A stretch of DNA of 64,000 nt from JAFNGF01 sp964567045. Its GTDB lineage: Bacteria > Planctomycetota > Phycisphaerae > Sedimentisphaerales > Anaerobacaceae. Under the pieces are notes generated by a model. The model made no database searches, was not told the DNA's origin, and saw nothing but the letters and a program-made list of their open reading frames with translations. The stretch covers positions 11,984 through 75,983 of the forward strand of contig CAZMLE010000013.1 of assembly GCA_964567045.1 (NCBI GenBank). Direction: 5' to 3'. Made by a program: the position numbers and the translations under genes. Below, one piece after another: positions 16,018-24,265 of this stretch (position 1 is the stretch's first letter; the number at the start of each line of letters is the position of its first letter).

Positions 16018-19000
16018 TCGCCTCCCAGGTTCTCGTAGTATCTTCGCACCAATTCGGCAAAACGGCTGGGTACCGGATCGCGATCGATCGGGGCCATCGC
16101 CTTGTCCGACTGAAGCTGAGCCAGCTCCTCGCTGATGCGGTTACGCAGTTCGGTCAACGGCTTGAGGATTTGCTGGGTGACAAGGTCCCACTGGGGCTCT
16201 TTGCCGTGACGCGTGAACTCCGCCCGTATTGCACGGGCACTGTCCCGAACCCTGGCTACCTCGTTACGCAGGTCTGATTCGGTGAGCATCTCTTGCACGT
16301 CTCGCAGCCGGTCGGACCATTGCCTGAAATCTCTGCCGGTGAGCGGGCCGTTCGGATCGATCTGGTCCCGGGCCCCGGCTGATCCTTCAAAACCGCCCAA
16401 GCCCGCCGGGCTTGCCCGCCGGTCGCTTGGCGGGTTGACTCTGCCGCCGGCATTGGGGTCACCAAATTGTCCGCGACCGATTCGGGATCGAGCGTCAGCG
16501 ATGCGCTGCTGATTTGCCGCCGAGTCCCCTGGCTCGTTGGGATCACCGGGTCGCCGCTGGCCCTGGCCGCTGGAACGGGCAACCCCTGCTTCCGCAGGGG
16601 CAAGCCTGTCCCCGCGAAGGCGGGGATCAACCTGTCTGATCAACTCGTCGAGCTGTTGTCGGGCCAGACGCAGCGACTCGGCCTCATCGCCGAGCACGCT
16701 TGTAGCAGCCTCTTCGACGCCTGTCCTGAGGTCTTCGATACCCCTTGCGGCCTGTCGCTCAACCTCTTGTGCCTGCGGCAGAAAGTTGCGTCTGACCAAC
16801 TCACCGGTGGCCTCAAGCGCTCTATCGACATTGTCAGTGCTCGCCCTGCGCAACGTATCGTAGAGCCTTCTCGAAAGCAGCGGCTCGGAAGTCTCGGCCT
16901 GCTCGCTCACGTTTTTCATCTGGTCAATCAGCTCTTCGATGCCCTCTTTCTGCTGGTTGATCCGATCCGCCAGCTCCTGGTTCATGCCGGAATCCGCAAG
17001 TGTCTTTCGTTGCGAATCTATCTGCTGCCTTATCTGGTCGGCGACCTCCCTTTCACGCCGGTCAAGCTGCTGCGCCTGCTCACGCATATTGCGCATCTGT
17101 TCGGTTAACTGACTCGAGGTACTACGCCGAAATTGGTCACGCATCTGCTCCAGCTCACGCTGTGCACGCGTGGCGGAAGTGATGGCCCTTGAAACCATCC
17201 CCTGCTCCAGCTCATCAGCCGACTGACGGATTCTCGACCGGCTCTGATCGAGCTGCTCTCTGGCGTCGGCCATACGCTGGCGATTCCCAGGCCTTTCTAT
17301 TCGCTGCTGGAGTTCGTCAACGTCACGCAGCGCCTCCAGTTGCTGTTCTCTCAGCCGCCGCAGTTCGCGGTCAATTTCCTGCCTCTGCTGGTCATCTTGT
17401 GCCTGCTGAAGAGCCGTCTGAATCTCTCTGAGCCTGTTGCTCATCTCATTCTGCCGCCTTGCCAGGTCGGCAAGTCGATTAAGAACCTGAAGATCCTCAC
17501 GCTGAGTCGCTTGCTCCTGGGATTGGGCCAGACGCTCCGTCTCGTATCGATTCTGTCTTTGTCGCAGTTCCAATTGTTGCAATTGCTGCTCGTAGCGGGC
17601 AGACCTGGCGCTGCTGTCTCTATCGAGACTCCTGGCGCGTGCAACTTGATGCTCGCGGTCCCTCAGCTTGAGCAGCTCCTGATAGGCCGACCGCTCGGCG
17701 GCCAAAGCCGGCGTCAGCTCGGCAGCTTGGGCGGATTCTGTCGACTGAGTGAGGTGGTTCAACGCTGTTTCCATGTGCTTTGTCGCTGCCTGCAGTGCGG
17801 CAGTAGCGGGCGGATCTTCAGCCTCCGTCAAAGCCGACCGGGCTTGCTTCAGCGCATCGGCCTGCGACCGGCGAACCAAATCGAGATCTTCTTTGCGGTT
17901 ATCAACGCTACCCGATTGATCGGCCTGCCGCTTGATATTCCACGTAGCGCTGATGATCTGCTTCTGTAACCGGGCGAGCTGCTCGCCTTGCTGGCCCTGC
18001 TGCTGGCCGCCTTGTCTTTCTCTCTGGTTCTGGCTGCGCTCGTCCTGGAATGACTGGCTTTCGTGGAACACCTCCTCGAAGTGGCGTATCTCCACAAAGT
18101 ACATGTCGCTTGAGGTTCTGCGGATCTTACCGTCTGGGCCAAAGTCGTCGGCCCAGAAGTGGTATGTGAGCAACTGATCCGGCTGGGCGTTAAGCTCTTC
18201 CAGCGCCAGAAGATGCTGCATCTCGTTGCTCGTCGCTCGGCGCTCGTCGCTCGTCGACGGGTCACGGGTCACGAGGGACGAGTCACGAAGAAACGTGACG
18301 TCCTTGCTCTGCGTGCCTGCAAGAGTGTAACTTAGCCCATAGCCAATCACGCCATAGTCGTCTGAGACCTCAGCTTCCAGGCTCAGCTCCTCCAAAGGTG
18401 ACGCCAGCACGTCACGACCGGGAAATACGGTCTTGAGTTCCGGCGGCAGATTCTTATGGACATCGATCGCAAAACGCTCTGGCATCTTGTTCGTTCGCCC
18501 GTCAGCGTCAGCCAAACGCAGTTCGTATCGCTGACTCTGTGCCGCGATTATTGAAGTCGTATAGACGTTCGGGTGCTCACCATCAACCGTCAATTCCAGA
18601 GCAGACTCTCCCCCCGCAGCTTCTTGCGAAGCAAGAGCGGGGGGCGAAGGAAGGTCTCTGGGGACAAGCCGTGCAGTAGTCACCGCTTTGTTGAGAGTAA
18701 ACGTCAGGACAATCTGTGAGCCTTCCACTGCACTGACCTGACGCGTGTTTATAACCACCTTTTCGGGCAGTTTCGTATATGAAGGATAAATAATCTTCGC
18801 ATCGGTCCTGGTCAGCTGCGGACGCTCGTAGACGCTTATCATATAATCGCGTGTGCGCCTGCCCGCGTACTCGATATGGTAGAGTAAATCAGACTTGACC
18901 TCCTGAATGATACCGCCGAACACAGGGTCATTTAGGTTCTTAGCCAGCGCAACTTTCTGCGGCTCTTCGCTGGCTGCGCCAAACAAAAGACTCGCCTCGG

Positions 19001-19625
19001 GCGGCACGCGTCCATCAAACCGCGCCAGTATAACCACCGGCGTTCCTAATTCTACGGTGGTATCTCCGGGAGTGACGGTGATAGAAAAATTCGATATTCG
19101 ATATTCGAAATTCGAAATTCCGGCCAAAGGCCGGGTCATCTGTGACAGTACCACAATGAGAAATGCCAGGGCTGCAATCCCGCTGAGATTCGCCAATACA
19201 AGATTTTTCGTTGAGATGCTCCGCAGCCAGTCGTGACGTGCCCCGTGTCTAAGAGCTTCCCCGATGACCCATTCCTGAAGGAAACCAAATCGACCGTCCG
19301 GCTCTTGCGGCTCTTGTTCTATCGCGGCCAGTAGGAGCGCCTTCAAATCGCAATGTGCGCGCTCAATATTGCGGGCGACGGCCTTGTAGTCCGGCTGGGC
19401 ACGACGATATCTGTATACGGCGAAAGCTGTCGCCAGGAGGCTCCACATACACAGCGCCACGTTTGCCTCTGGGGATCGCCACCCCCAGAGTCGATTAGCG
19501 CCTATCAGACCGATGCCGACAAGTGCCGAAACGAACCAATAAACTGACAACCTCCACGCTAAGTGCAGACGCCTTCGGCGAAGAACGGCCGGTTGGAGTC
19601 TCTTGCGAAGCGCTTCCTCGATCAT
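16014..19625 (-). CDS. Long coiled-coil membrane protein (DUF4175-like)
   Basis: A 1203-residue protein. Two transmembrane helices lie near the N-terminus (LAWRLSVYWFVSALVGIGLI and ALCMWSLLATAFAVY) with a third at about residue 155 (SGIAALAFLIVVLSQM). A beta-rich extracytoplasmic region follows, then from about residue 520 to 1000 an extremely Gln/Arg/Glu-rich segment with heptad-like pattern, predicted as long coiled coils. The start is the ATG at 19625, which overlaps the upstream TGA in the string ATGA. It sits in the MoxR/VWA operon and may scaffold the membrane complex. In-frame repeat insertions include family B (16583-16627), family E (about 18223-18290), an AATTCGATATTCG-type repeat (19088-19121) and palindromes at about 16388-16438 and 18613-18648. 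Confidence 0.8.
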   Translation of the reverse strand: MIEEALRKRLQPAVLRRRRLHLAWRLSVYWFVSALVGIGLIGANRLWGWRSPEANVALCMWSLLATAFAVYRYRRAQPDYKAVARNIERAHCDLKALLLAAIEQEPQEPDGRFGFLQEWVIGEALRHGARHDWLRSISTKNLVLANLSGIAALAFLIVVLSQMTRPLAGISNFEYRISNFSITVTPGDTTVELGTPVVILARFDGRVPPEASLLFGAASEEPQKVALAKNLNDPVFGGIIQEVKSDLLYHIEYAGRRTRDYMISVYERPQLTRTDAKIIYPSYTKLPEKVVINTRQVSAVEGSQIVLTFTLNKAVTTARLVPRDLPSPPALASQEAAGGESALELTVDGEHPNVYTTSIIAAQSQRYELRLADADGRTNKMPERFAIDVHKNLPPELKTVFPGRDVLASPLEELSLEAEVSDDYGVIGYGLSYTLAGTQSKDVTFLRDSSLVTRDPSTSDERRATSNEMQHLLALEELNAQPDQLLTYHFWADDFGPDGKIRRTSSDMYFVEIRHFEEVFHESQSFQDERSQNQRERQGGQQQGQQGEQLARLQKQIISATWNIKRQADQSGSVDNRKEDLDLVRRSQADALKQARSALTEAEDPPATAALQAATKHMETALNHLTQSTESAQAAELTPALAAERSAYQELLKLRDREHQVARARSLDRDSSARSARYEQQLQQLELRQRQNRYETERLAQSQEQATQREDLQVLNRLADLARRQNEMSNRLREIQTALQQAQDDQQRQEIDRELRRLREQQLEALRDVDELQQRIERPGNRQRMADAREQLDQSRSRIRQSADELEQGMVSRAITSATRAQRELEQMRDQFRRSTSSQLTEQMRNMREQAQQLDRREREVADQIRQQIDSQRKTLADSGMNQELADRINQQKEGIEELIDQMKNVSEQAETSEPLLSRRLYDTLRRASTDNVDRALEATGELVRRNFLPQAQEVERQAARGIEDLRTGVEEAATSVLGDEAESLRLARQQLDELIRQVDPRLRGDRLAPAEAGVARSSGQGQRRPGDPNEPGDSAANQQRIADARSRIGRGQFGDPNAGGRVNPPSDRRASPAGLGGFEGSAGARDQIDPNGPLTGRDFRQWSDRLRDVQEMLTESDLRNEVARVRDSARAIRAEFTRHGKEPQWDLVTQQILKPLTELRNRISEELAQLQSDKAMAPIDRDPVPSRFAELVRRYYENLGGD
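16583..16627. repeat. Family B element, copy B2 (in-frame)
   Basis: Nearly identical to B1; encodes DPRLRGDRLAPAEAG in the coiled-coil protein, in the same reading frame as B1. Confidence 0.88.
18223..18290. repeat. Family E GTCACGGG/GCTCGTC satellite-like element, copy E1 (in-frame)
   Basis: Made of repeated GCTCGTC and GGGTCACG units. Read in the coiled-coil protein as SSLVTRDPSTSDERRATSN, between a beta-domain strand and QHLLALEEL. Confidence 0.7.
18613..18648. repeat. CCCCCCGC...GCGGGGGG palindrome (in-frame)
   Basis: Long imperfect palindrome with central CTTCTTGCGAAGCAAG. It is read as PPALASQEAAGGES in the coiled-coil protein. A related palindrome is at 27902-27936 in the TPR gene. 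Confidence 0.6.
19088..19121. repeat. AATTCGATATTCGA-type short repeat (in-frame)
   Basis: Tandem AATTCGA/ATATTCGA units encoding SNFEYRISNF in the coiled-coil protein. A shorter relative at about 13597-13612 lies at the start of the legumain-like gene (EFRILR). Confidence 0.55.
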
Positions 19626-22039
19626 TTCTGTTCTCCCTGAGATATAGAAGGCTGGCCAGTCATCCACCCCGCCAGCCAGATCTCAATTAACGACACGGCC
19701 AATAATGCAATAAACACCCAGCGCCAAAGGAAGACCCTGCCAGGCTCTGGCAGGGCTAACCGGTTAACCCCGCCATCACTATGGCGGGGTTCATATTCCA
19801 ATCCGCGTGGCACGGCCATCTTGGCCGTGTTTTCACGGGCTGCAAGCCCGTGCCACAATGGGGGTTTGGCTGCCCCGGATTCTCGGGAGAGTGAGACACC
19901 GAACCTTTCGAGATCCTCGATTTGCATGACGGCTGTTTGAGATTCCTTTGCCGGCAGGTTAACCGCAAATCTGCCTCTGGCGGACCCCTGGACTGCGCTC
20001 GGGGCGGGCCCAGCAGCCCCTGATCCAGTCGCGGACTCAATAGCATAAATTCCGGGCAGGTTCGTCTGCGCAAAAGTCCGTTGGTCGGCATCTAGACTAA
20101 TCAGGGAATCATCCGGTTTGCGAACCTTCAGATTAGCCGATTCCAGCCTTAGTGGGTGTGGTATTGGTACATTGTCACCTATGAAGTACTGTGATTGCTG
20201 TTCTGTAAGGACGCCGGCATATTCAAGGATGGAGTAAAGCAGCGGGACAAATTTGGATGAAAGCGCCAGTTGACTGTCTGACGGGTGCCAGCCGGAGGTA
20301 AATACCAGAAGCGTCCCTTTACCCACATGCAGCTCGAACCACGCAGGGTCGTTGCGCCCAGCGTGGCTGTCGCCGCTGTCGAACCAGGCCAGCACCGAAG
20401 CCCCCGGCAAATCGTCGATGTTTATCCGTCGGTATTTCCAAAAGGCAATCCGGGTAAAGTCTCCAAACCGAGGTTCGCCAAAACACGTCAGGAGCGGATG
20501 TTTGAATTCAATCTGACTCAACATGGCGTACTTGTCAACGTTGGCCTCTTCAGATTCGATGGTTTCAATCCCTGCAAGGCCTGCCACCGTAGTGGCAGCG
20601 TCCGGGGACTTCATAACCAAGAGAACCGTGCCACCAGATTCGAGGTATCGGCGCAGCACAGGAACGTGCTGTCGTTCAATTGCATCAGCCGCGATAATCA
20701 GATGTGCCGTCGAAATGCCTGCCTGCCGGTCGGGCAGGTCTGTATCTGCCAGGGCGTCGCGATTTATCGGGATGATACGCGCATTCAATGCGCGGGTAGC
20801 TCCACAGGCCCGCCGAACATAGTACAGCATGCCCCCAGAATCATCGGCATCATCGCTGCCTATGTAAAGGATATTGACCTGCTGCTGCAGATGCGGCGCC
20901 AAATAAAGTGTGTTGTCAAAATCGTGATCATCGCCCGTCAGTATAACCCTGCCAGGGACTGGCAGGGCTAACCGGTTAACCCCGCCATCACATGGCGGGG
21001 TTGCCAGCCGATCTTTTGGGGTTGGAATACGCACAACAATGCTGTGCCCGGCCGGTACGTACACATCCGTCCCGCCGCTAGCGGGACCGTCGGCCCAATT
21101 CAGAGAGAAAAGCTCTTTGGCTGCCTCGGGCGAGTTAGTGATGCGAATACCAGGGGAGTCGTTACCATCAGGCCCGACCAAGTGCCGTGGCACGGCCATC
21201 TTGGCCGTGGACCCACGGGCTGGAAGCCCGTGCCACGAGTCGGACGGATTTGTCACGAGTTGCAGTGACGCATTGGTGGGGTCCTGACACCGAATTAACT
21301 TGACCACTAACTCCATATCTTCAGGCCATTCGTAAGTGCTCAGCGTTTCAAGGCTGCTACCCTGTTGCATATCGCCGATAATGACTACCTGGCGCACTGC
21401 CATAGATTCTTGCCCGTCGTTGACTTCATCATCCTCGATAGCCTCGGCCGCAGCGACCAGAGCGCGACCAAGATCGGTCGAAGCCCAACCTGGCGACAAT
21501 TTCGATATGTGTTCGCTTACAATCGACGCGCGTTGGGGATTAACCCCCCCATCACTATGGGGGGGTGCCCCGGCCATAGTGATGGCCGGGTTTTGGGCCC
21601 ATCCTTCAAATCCTATCAGTGTTTGTGGGCTCTGATCGAAGCTCATAACGCACACTCGGTCGGCCTGGCTTAGACCTTCTAATATTGACTGTGCCTGGCT
21701 GATTACTTGGGTCCACATTCCGGCACGCCGCATGGATGCACTGGTATCGATTAGCAGAACCATCCGCCTGCCGAGGTGAACCTGGCTCTCCGGGGCGGGT
21801 CGCCAGAAGAAAGGACGCGAAAAGCCGAACGCCAGCAGGATAAGGCTGGCGCAGCGTAAAGCCAAAAGTGGCAGGTTTTCCAGACGGCTGCGACTCTTGA
21901 ATCGCGGTAGTGTAGTACGCAAAAACATCAGTGAGCTAAACGTCACGCGTTTGCGTGTGTGACGGCGAATCATGTGCAGAACGATCGGCAAACCGACCGC
22001 TGTGATACCTGCCAGAAATAACGGATAAAGGAAACTCAT
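19622..22039 (-). CDS. BatA-type VWA membrane protein
   Basis: An 805-residue protein. The N-terminus is a BatA domain (FLYPLFLAGITAVGLPIVLH ... RKRVTFSSLMFLR ... RLENLPLLALRCASLILLAF) with two membrane helices, followed by a von Willebrand A domain with MIDAS LLIDTSASMRRAGMW (about 93-107). A long extracytoplasmic part and a C-terminal transmembrane helix (FLWRWVFIALLAVSLIEIWL) follow. BatA-like proteins work with MoxR ATPases in envelope or stress-related complexes. Both ends overlap neighbouring genes by 4 bp. This is the most repeat-loaded gene in the window: family A at 19807-19856 and 21187-21236, family D at 19734-19791, 20945-21002 and 21541-21592, and palindromes near 20718-20745 and 21068-21097, all read through. 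Confidence 0.87.
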   Translation of the reverse strand: MSFLYPLFLAGITAVGLPIVLHMIRRHTRKRVTFSSLMFLRTTLPRFKSRSRLENLPLLALRCASLILLAFGFSRPFFWRPAPESQVHLGRRMVLLIDTSASMRRAGMWTQVISQAQSILEGLSQADRVCVMSFDQSPQTLIGFEGWAQNPAITMAGAPPHSDGGVNPQRASIVSEHISKLSPGWASTDLGRALVAAAEAIEDDEVNDGQESMAVRQVVIIGDMQQGSSLETLSTYEWPEDMELVVKLIRCQDPTNASLQLVTNPSDSWHGLPARGSTAKMAVPRHLVGPDGNDSPGIRITNSPEAAKELFSLNWADGPASGGTDVYVPAGHSIVVRIPTPKDRLATPPCDGGVNRLALPVPGRVILTGDDHDFDNTLYLAPHLQQQVNILYIGSDDADDSGGMLYYVRRACGATRALNARIIPINRDALADTDLPDRQAGISTAHLIIAADAIERQHVPVLRRYLESGGTVLLVMKSPDAATTVAGLAGIETIESEEANVDKYAMLSQIEFKHPLLTCFGEPRFGDFTRIAFWKYRRINIDDLPGASVLAWFDSGDSHAGRNDPAWFELHVGKGTLLVFTSGWHPSDSQLALSSKFVPLLYSILEYAGVLTEQQSQYFIGDNVPIPHPLRLESANLKVRKPDDSLISLDADQRTFAQTNLPGIYAIESATGSGAAGPAPSAVQGSARGRFAVNLPAKESQTAVMQIEDLERFGVSLSRESGAAKPPLWHGLAARENTAKMAVPRGLEYEPRHSDGGVNRLALPEPGRVFLWRWVFIALLAVSLIEIWLAGWMTGQPSISQGEQK
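19734..19791. repeat. Family D element, copy D1 (in-frame)
   Basis: Two hairpins, CCCTGCCAG...CTGGCAGGG and ACCCCGCCAT...ATGGCGGGGT, joined by CTAACCGGTTA. Read as HSDGGVNRLALPEPGRV near the C-terminus of the BatA-like protein. Confidence 0.85.
19807..19856. repeat. Family A element, copy A2 (in-frame)
   Basis: Family A double hairpin in the BatA-like gene, read as WHGLAARENTAKMAVPR; only about 15 bp from D1. Confidence 0.88.
20718..20745. repeat. GCCTGCCTGCCGG..CGGGCAGG palindrome (in-frame)
   Basis: Short palindromic element read as DLPDRQAGIST in the BatA-like protein. Confidence 0.55.
20945..21002. repeat. Family D element, copy D2 (in-frame)
   Basis: Second D copy in the BatA-like gene, read as PPCDGGVNRLALPVPGRV, in the same frame as D1. 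Confidence 0.85.
21187..21236. repeat. Family A element, copy A3 (in-frame)
   Basis: Second A copy in the BatA-like gene, read as WHGLPARGSTAKMAVPR, in the same frame as A2. Confidence 0.88.
21541..21592. repeat. Family D-like element, copy D3 (in-frame)
   Basis: Diverged D element with two short CCAT...ATGG hairpins, read as NPAITMAGAPPHSDGGVNP. Confidence 0.7.
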
Positions 22040-23061
22040 ACCGTCCCTCTTCGTGACTCGTTGCCCGTGACCCGTCGCCCGTGACCCGAGCGACGAGCGA
22101 CGAGCGACGACCGGCGGGTTTCTCGCATCCGGTGCTGTAGAAAGTCAAACAAGGCCAAATCGAACGGGCGATCGGTCGCGAACAGATGGTAGTCTATGCC
22201 GAGGTTCTGGCATACGGACTTGGTTTTGGCCAGATGTTTGTCTAACATACGTTTGTAAGGCGTTTGAGCCTCGGATGGATCGACGTACATGTTACGCCCG
22301 GTCTCTATATCCTGGAAAAGTGCCGGCGAGCTGAAGTCAAAGTTCAATTCAGCCGGATCCAATACATTGAAGACCACAACATCGTGGCCGCCCGCGCACA
22401 AATAGCCCAAGTCCCGTTCGAGCCTATCGATCGACGTCAGTAGGTCGGAAATCAACACGATCAGGCCTCGCTTTGTCAACATTTCGGTGATGTGTTGCAG
22501 CGGCGGACCCAGGTCGGTGGCACTGCCCTCGGGGCAAGCTTCCAGCGCCAGCATTAAGCGGCGCAAATAACCAGGCCGGTTGCGGGGCGGCAAATATTGT
22601 CGGATCTGGTCGTCGAAAGTCGCCAGGCCGACAGCGTCACCCTGAGTAAAGAGAAAATAGGCCAGTGTCGCCGCCAGTGTGCCGGCGTATTGCGACTTGC
22701 TGTAGCCTGCGGAACCGTAGCCCATCGATCGGCTGTGGTCAATCAGCAGGTGGCAACGCAGGTTCGTCTCGTCTTCGAACTTCTTGATGTAGAATCGGTC
22801 GCTGCGAGCATAGACCCGCCAGTCAATATAGCGGGGGTCGTCACCAGAGGTATATTGGCGGTACTCGGTAAACTCAACCGAAAAGCCGTGATAGGGGCTT
22901 CGGTGGATACCTTTGCAGAATCCCTCCACGATCACCTTGGCGCGCAGCTCCATCGACCTGAGCCTCATCAGTGAGACCGGATCAATCATGCCGTACGTGC
23001 TACTGGCAGCGTCGTTGCGGCTGGATGCAAGGGCCTTCTCAGTTAATTGTTCCTTGTTCAT
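22036..23061 (-). CDS. DUF58 domain protein
   Basis: A 341-residue DUF58 protein with a VWA-like fold. Signature segments are FCKGIHRSPYHGFSVEFTEY, RQYTSGDDPRYIDWRVYARS and the MIDAS-like LLIDHSRSMGYGS, then GLIVLISDLLTS. DUF58 proteins are constant partners of MoxR ATPases and BatA proteins. It overlaps the next gene by 4 bp (ATGA). The last 27 or so residues (RRSSLVARRSGHGRRVTGNE...) are encoded by a family E repeat (22048-22119) and are not part of the family, so the native C-terminus has been replaced or extended. Confidence 0.92.
   Translation of the reverse strand: MNKEQLTEKALASSRNDAASSTYGMIDPVSLMRLRSMELRAKVIVEGFCKGIHRSPYHGFSVEFTEYRQYTSGDDPRYIDWRVYARSDRFYIKKFEDETNLRCHLLIDHSRSMGYGSAGYSKSQYAGTLAATLAYFLFTQGDAVGLATFDDQIRQYLPPRNRPGYLRRLMLALEACPEGSATDLGPPLQHITEMLTKRGLIVLISDLLTSIDRLERDLGYLCAGGHDVVVFNVLDPAELNFDFSSPALFQDIETGRNMYVDPSEAQTPYKRMLDKHLAKTKSVCQNLGIDYHLFATDRPFDLALFDFLQHRMRETRRSSLVARRSGHGRRVTGNESRRGTV
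22048..22119. repeat. Family E element, copy E2
   Basis: Units of CGAGCGACGAGCGACGA and GTGACCCG. It supplies the C-terminal tail of DUF58 and abuts the start codon of the BatA-like gene. Nearly identical flanks (CTTCGTGACTCGTTGCCCG, GACCGGCGGG) recur at 24200-24257. Confidence 0.8.
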
Positions 23062-23105
23062 GGTTCATCTCCGCAGGACGCCTTCCGGCGGATCAACAAT
23101 CAACC

Positions 23106-23155
23106 GTGGCACGCCCATCCTGGGCGTGTTTTCACGGGCTGGAAGCCCGTGCCAC
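23106..23155. repeat. Family A element, copy A4 (intergenic)
   Basis: Family A double hairpin in the short gap between the MoxR stop (23158) and DUF58 start (23061). It could fold in the polycistronic mRNA. Confidence 0.88.
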
Positions 23156-23157
23156 AC

Positions 23158-24174
23158 TCAGAACGAAGCCTCCTTGACCGACTTCAGCAGGCGATCAACA
23201 AGGTTCTCGATAACCACGCCCTCAGCCTCGGCGCGGTAGCTGGTCAATATGCGGTGCCGAAGCACCGGATGGGCCAGCCCCCGTATGTCCTCGAAGCTGA
23301 CGTGCGCACGGCCTGCGAGCAGCGCTCGCGCCTTGGCGCCAAGCACCATATACTGTGACGCGCGCAGCCCGGCTCCCCATGTGACCCACTCGTTTATAAA
23401 ATCCAGGCCATTATCCGGCGCCGGGCGTGATGCAGCCGCGATTCTCACAGCGTAGCGCACCACATCCTCAGCAATAGGCACCTTGCGTACTACGCTGTGG
23501 AACCGCAGCAAATCGTCGCCCGTGAAGATCTGCTCGATAGGCTCAGGTTCTGTGGTGGTAGTCTGGCGAACGACGGCGACCTCGTCATCCTCCGGCAGGT
23601 AATCTATCAACACATTGAACATGAACCGGTCGAGTTGGGCTTCAGGCAGCGGATACGTGCCTTCCATCTCGATAGGGTTCTGTGTTGCAAACACAAAGAA
23701 TGGTTCGCTCAACTTGTAGCACACACCGGCAGCAGTCACATGGTGCTCCTGCATAGCCTCCAGCAGAGCCGCCTGTGTTTTGGGAGGCGTGCGGTTAATC
23801 TCGTCGGCAAGAATCATGTTGGCAAAGATGGGCCCCTTCACAAAAACCATCTTTCGCTCGGTTCCGCCGGGGGCGGACTGAAGGATTTCGGTGCCGGTAA
23901 TGTCCGCGGGCATAAGGTCAGGCGTAAACTGGATGCGCTGAAACTTCAGGTTAAAAAGTTGTGCCAGCGATTTGACCAGCAGCGTCTTGGCCAGCCCTGG
24001 CGCACCGGTAATCAGACAATGCCCGCCGGAAAGCACCGCGATGAGCAGATGCTCGATGACATCTTTCTGACCGATGATGACTTTTGAAAGCTCAGCACTG
24101 ATACGTTCGCGCGCGGCCTTGATCTGTTCGACAGTCCATCGTTCAAGTTCATACGTCTTGGTTGCCAATGTCAT
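23158..24174 (-). CDS. MoxR-family AAA ATPase
   Basis: A 338-residue MoxR-type AAA+ ATPase. Walker A is GAPGLAKT (about residues 57-64), Walker B is ILADEINRTPPKTQAALLEA and sensor 1 is FFVFATQNPIEMEGTYPLPE; the C-terminal lid follows (YMVLGAKARALLAGRAHVSF ... ADPVLRHRI-like region). MoxR ATPases act as chaperones for VWA-domain proteins, matching the DUF58, BatA and VWA genes downstream in the operon. Gaps to both neighbours hold repeats (A4 and E3) rather than overlaps. Confidence 0.95.
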   Translation of the reverse strand: MTLATKTYELERWTVEQIKAARERISAELSKVIIGQKDVIEHLLIAVLSGGHCLITGAPGLAKTLLVKSLAQLFNLKFQRIQFTPDLMPADITGTEILQSAPGGTERKMVFVKGPIFANMILADEINRTPPKTQAALLEAMQEHHVTAAGVCYKLSEPFFVFATQNPIEMEGTYPLPEAQLDRFMFNVLIDYLPEDDEVAVVRQTTTTEPEPIEQIFTGDDLLRFHSVVRKVPIAEDVVRYAVRIAAASRPAPDNGLDFINEWVTWGAGLRASQYMVLGAKARALLAGRAHVSFEDIRGLAHPVLRHRILTSYRAEAEGVVIENLVDRLLKSVKEASF

Positions 24175-24199
24175 GTTCCTTTCAACACGAAAACCCCCC

Positions 24200-24257
24200 T
24201 CTTCGTGACTCGTTGCCCGTGACCCGAGCGACGAGCGACGAGCGACGACCGGCGGGG
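24200..24257. repeat. Family E element, copy E3 (intergenic)
   Basis: Located between the DUF4159 stop and MoxR start. Same building blocks and edges as E2, suggesting recent duplication. Confidence 0.8.
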
Positions 24258-24265
24258 TCTGAATC

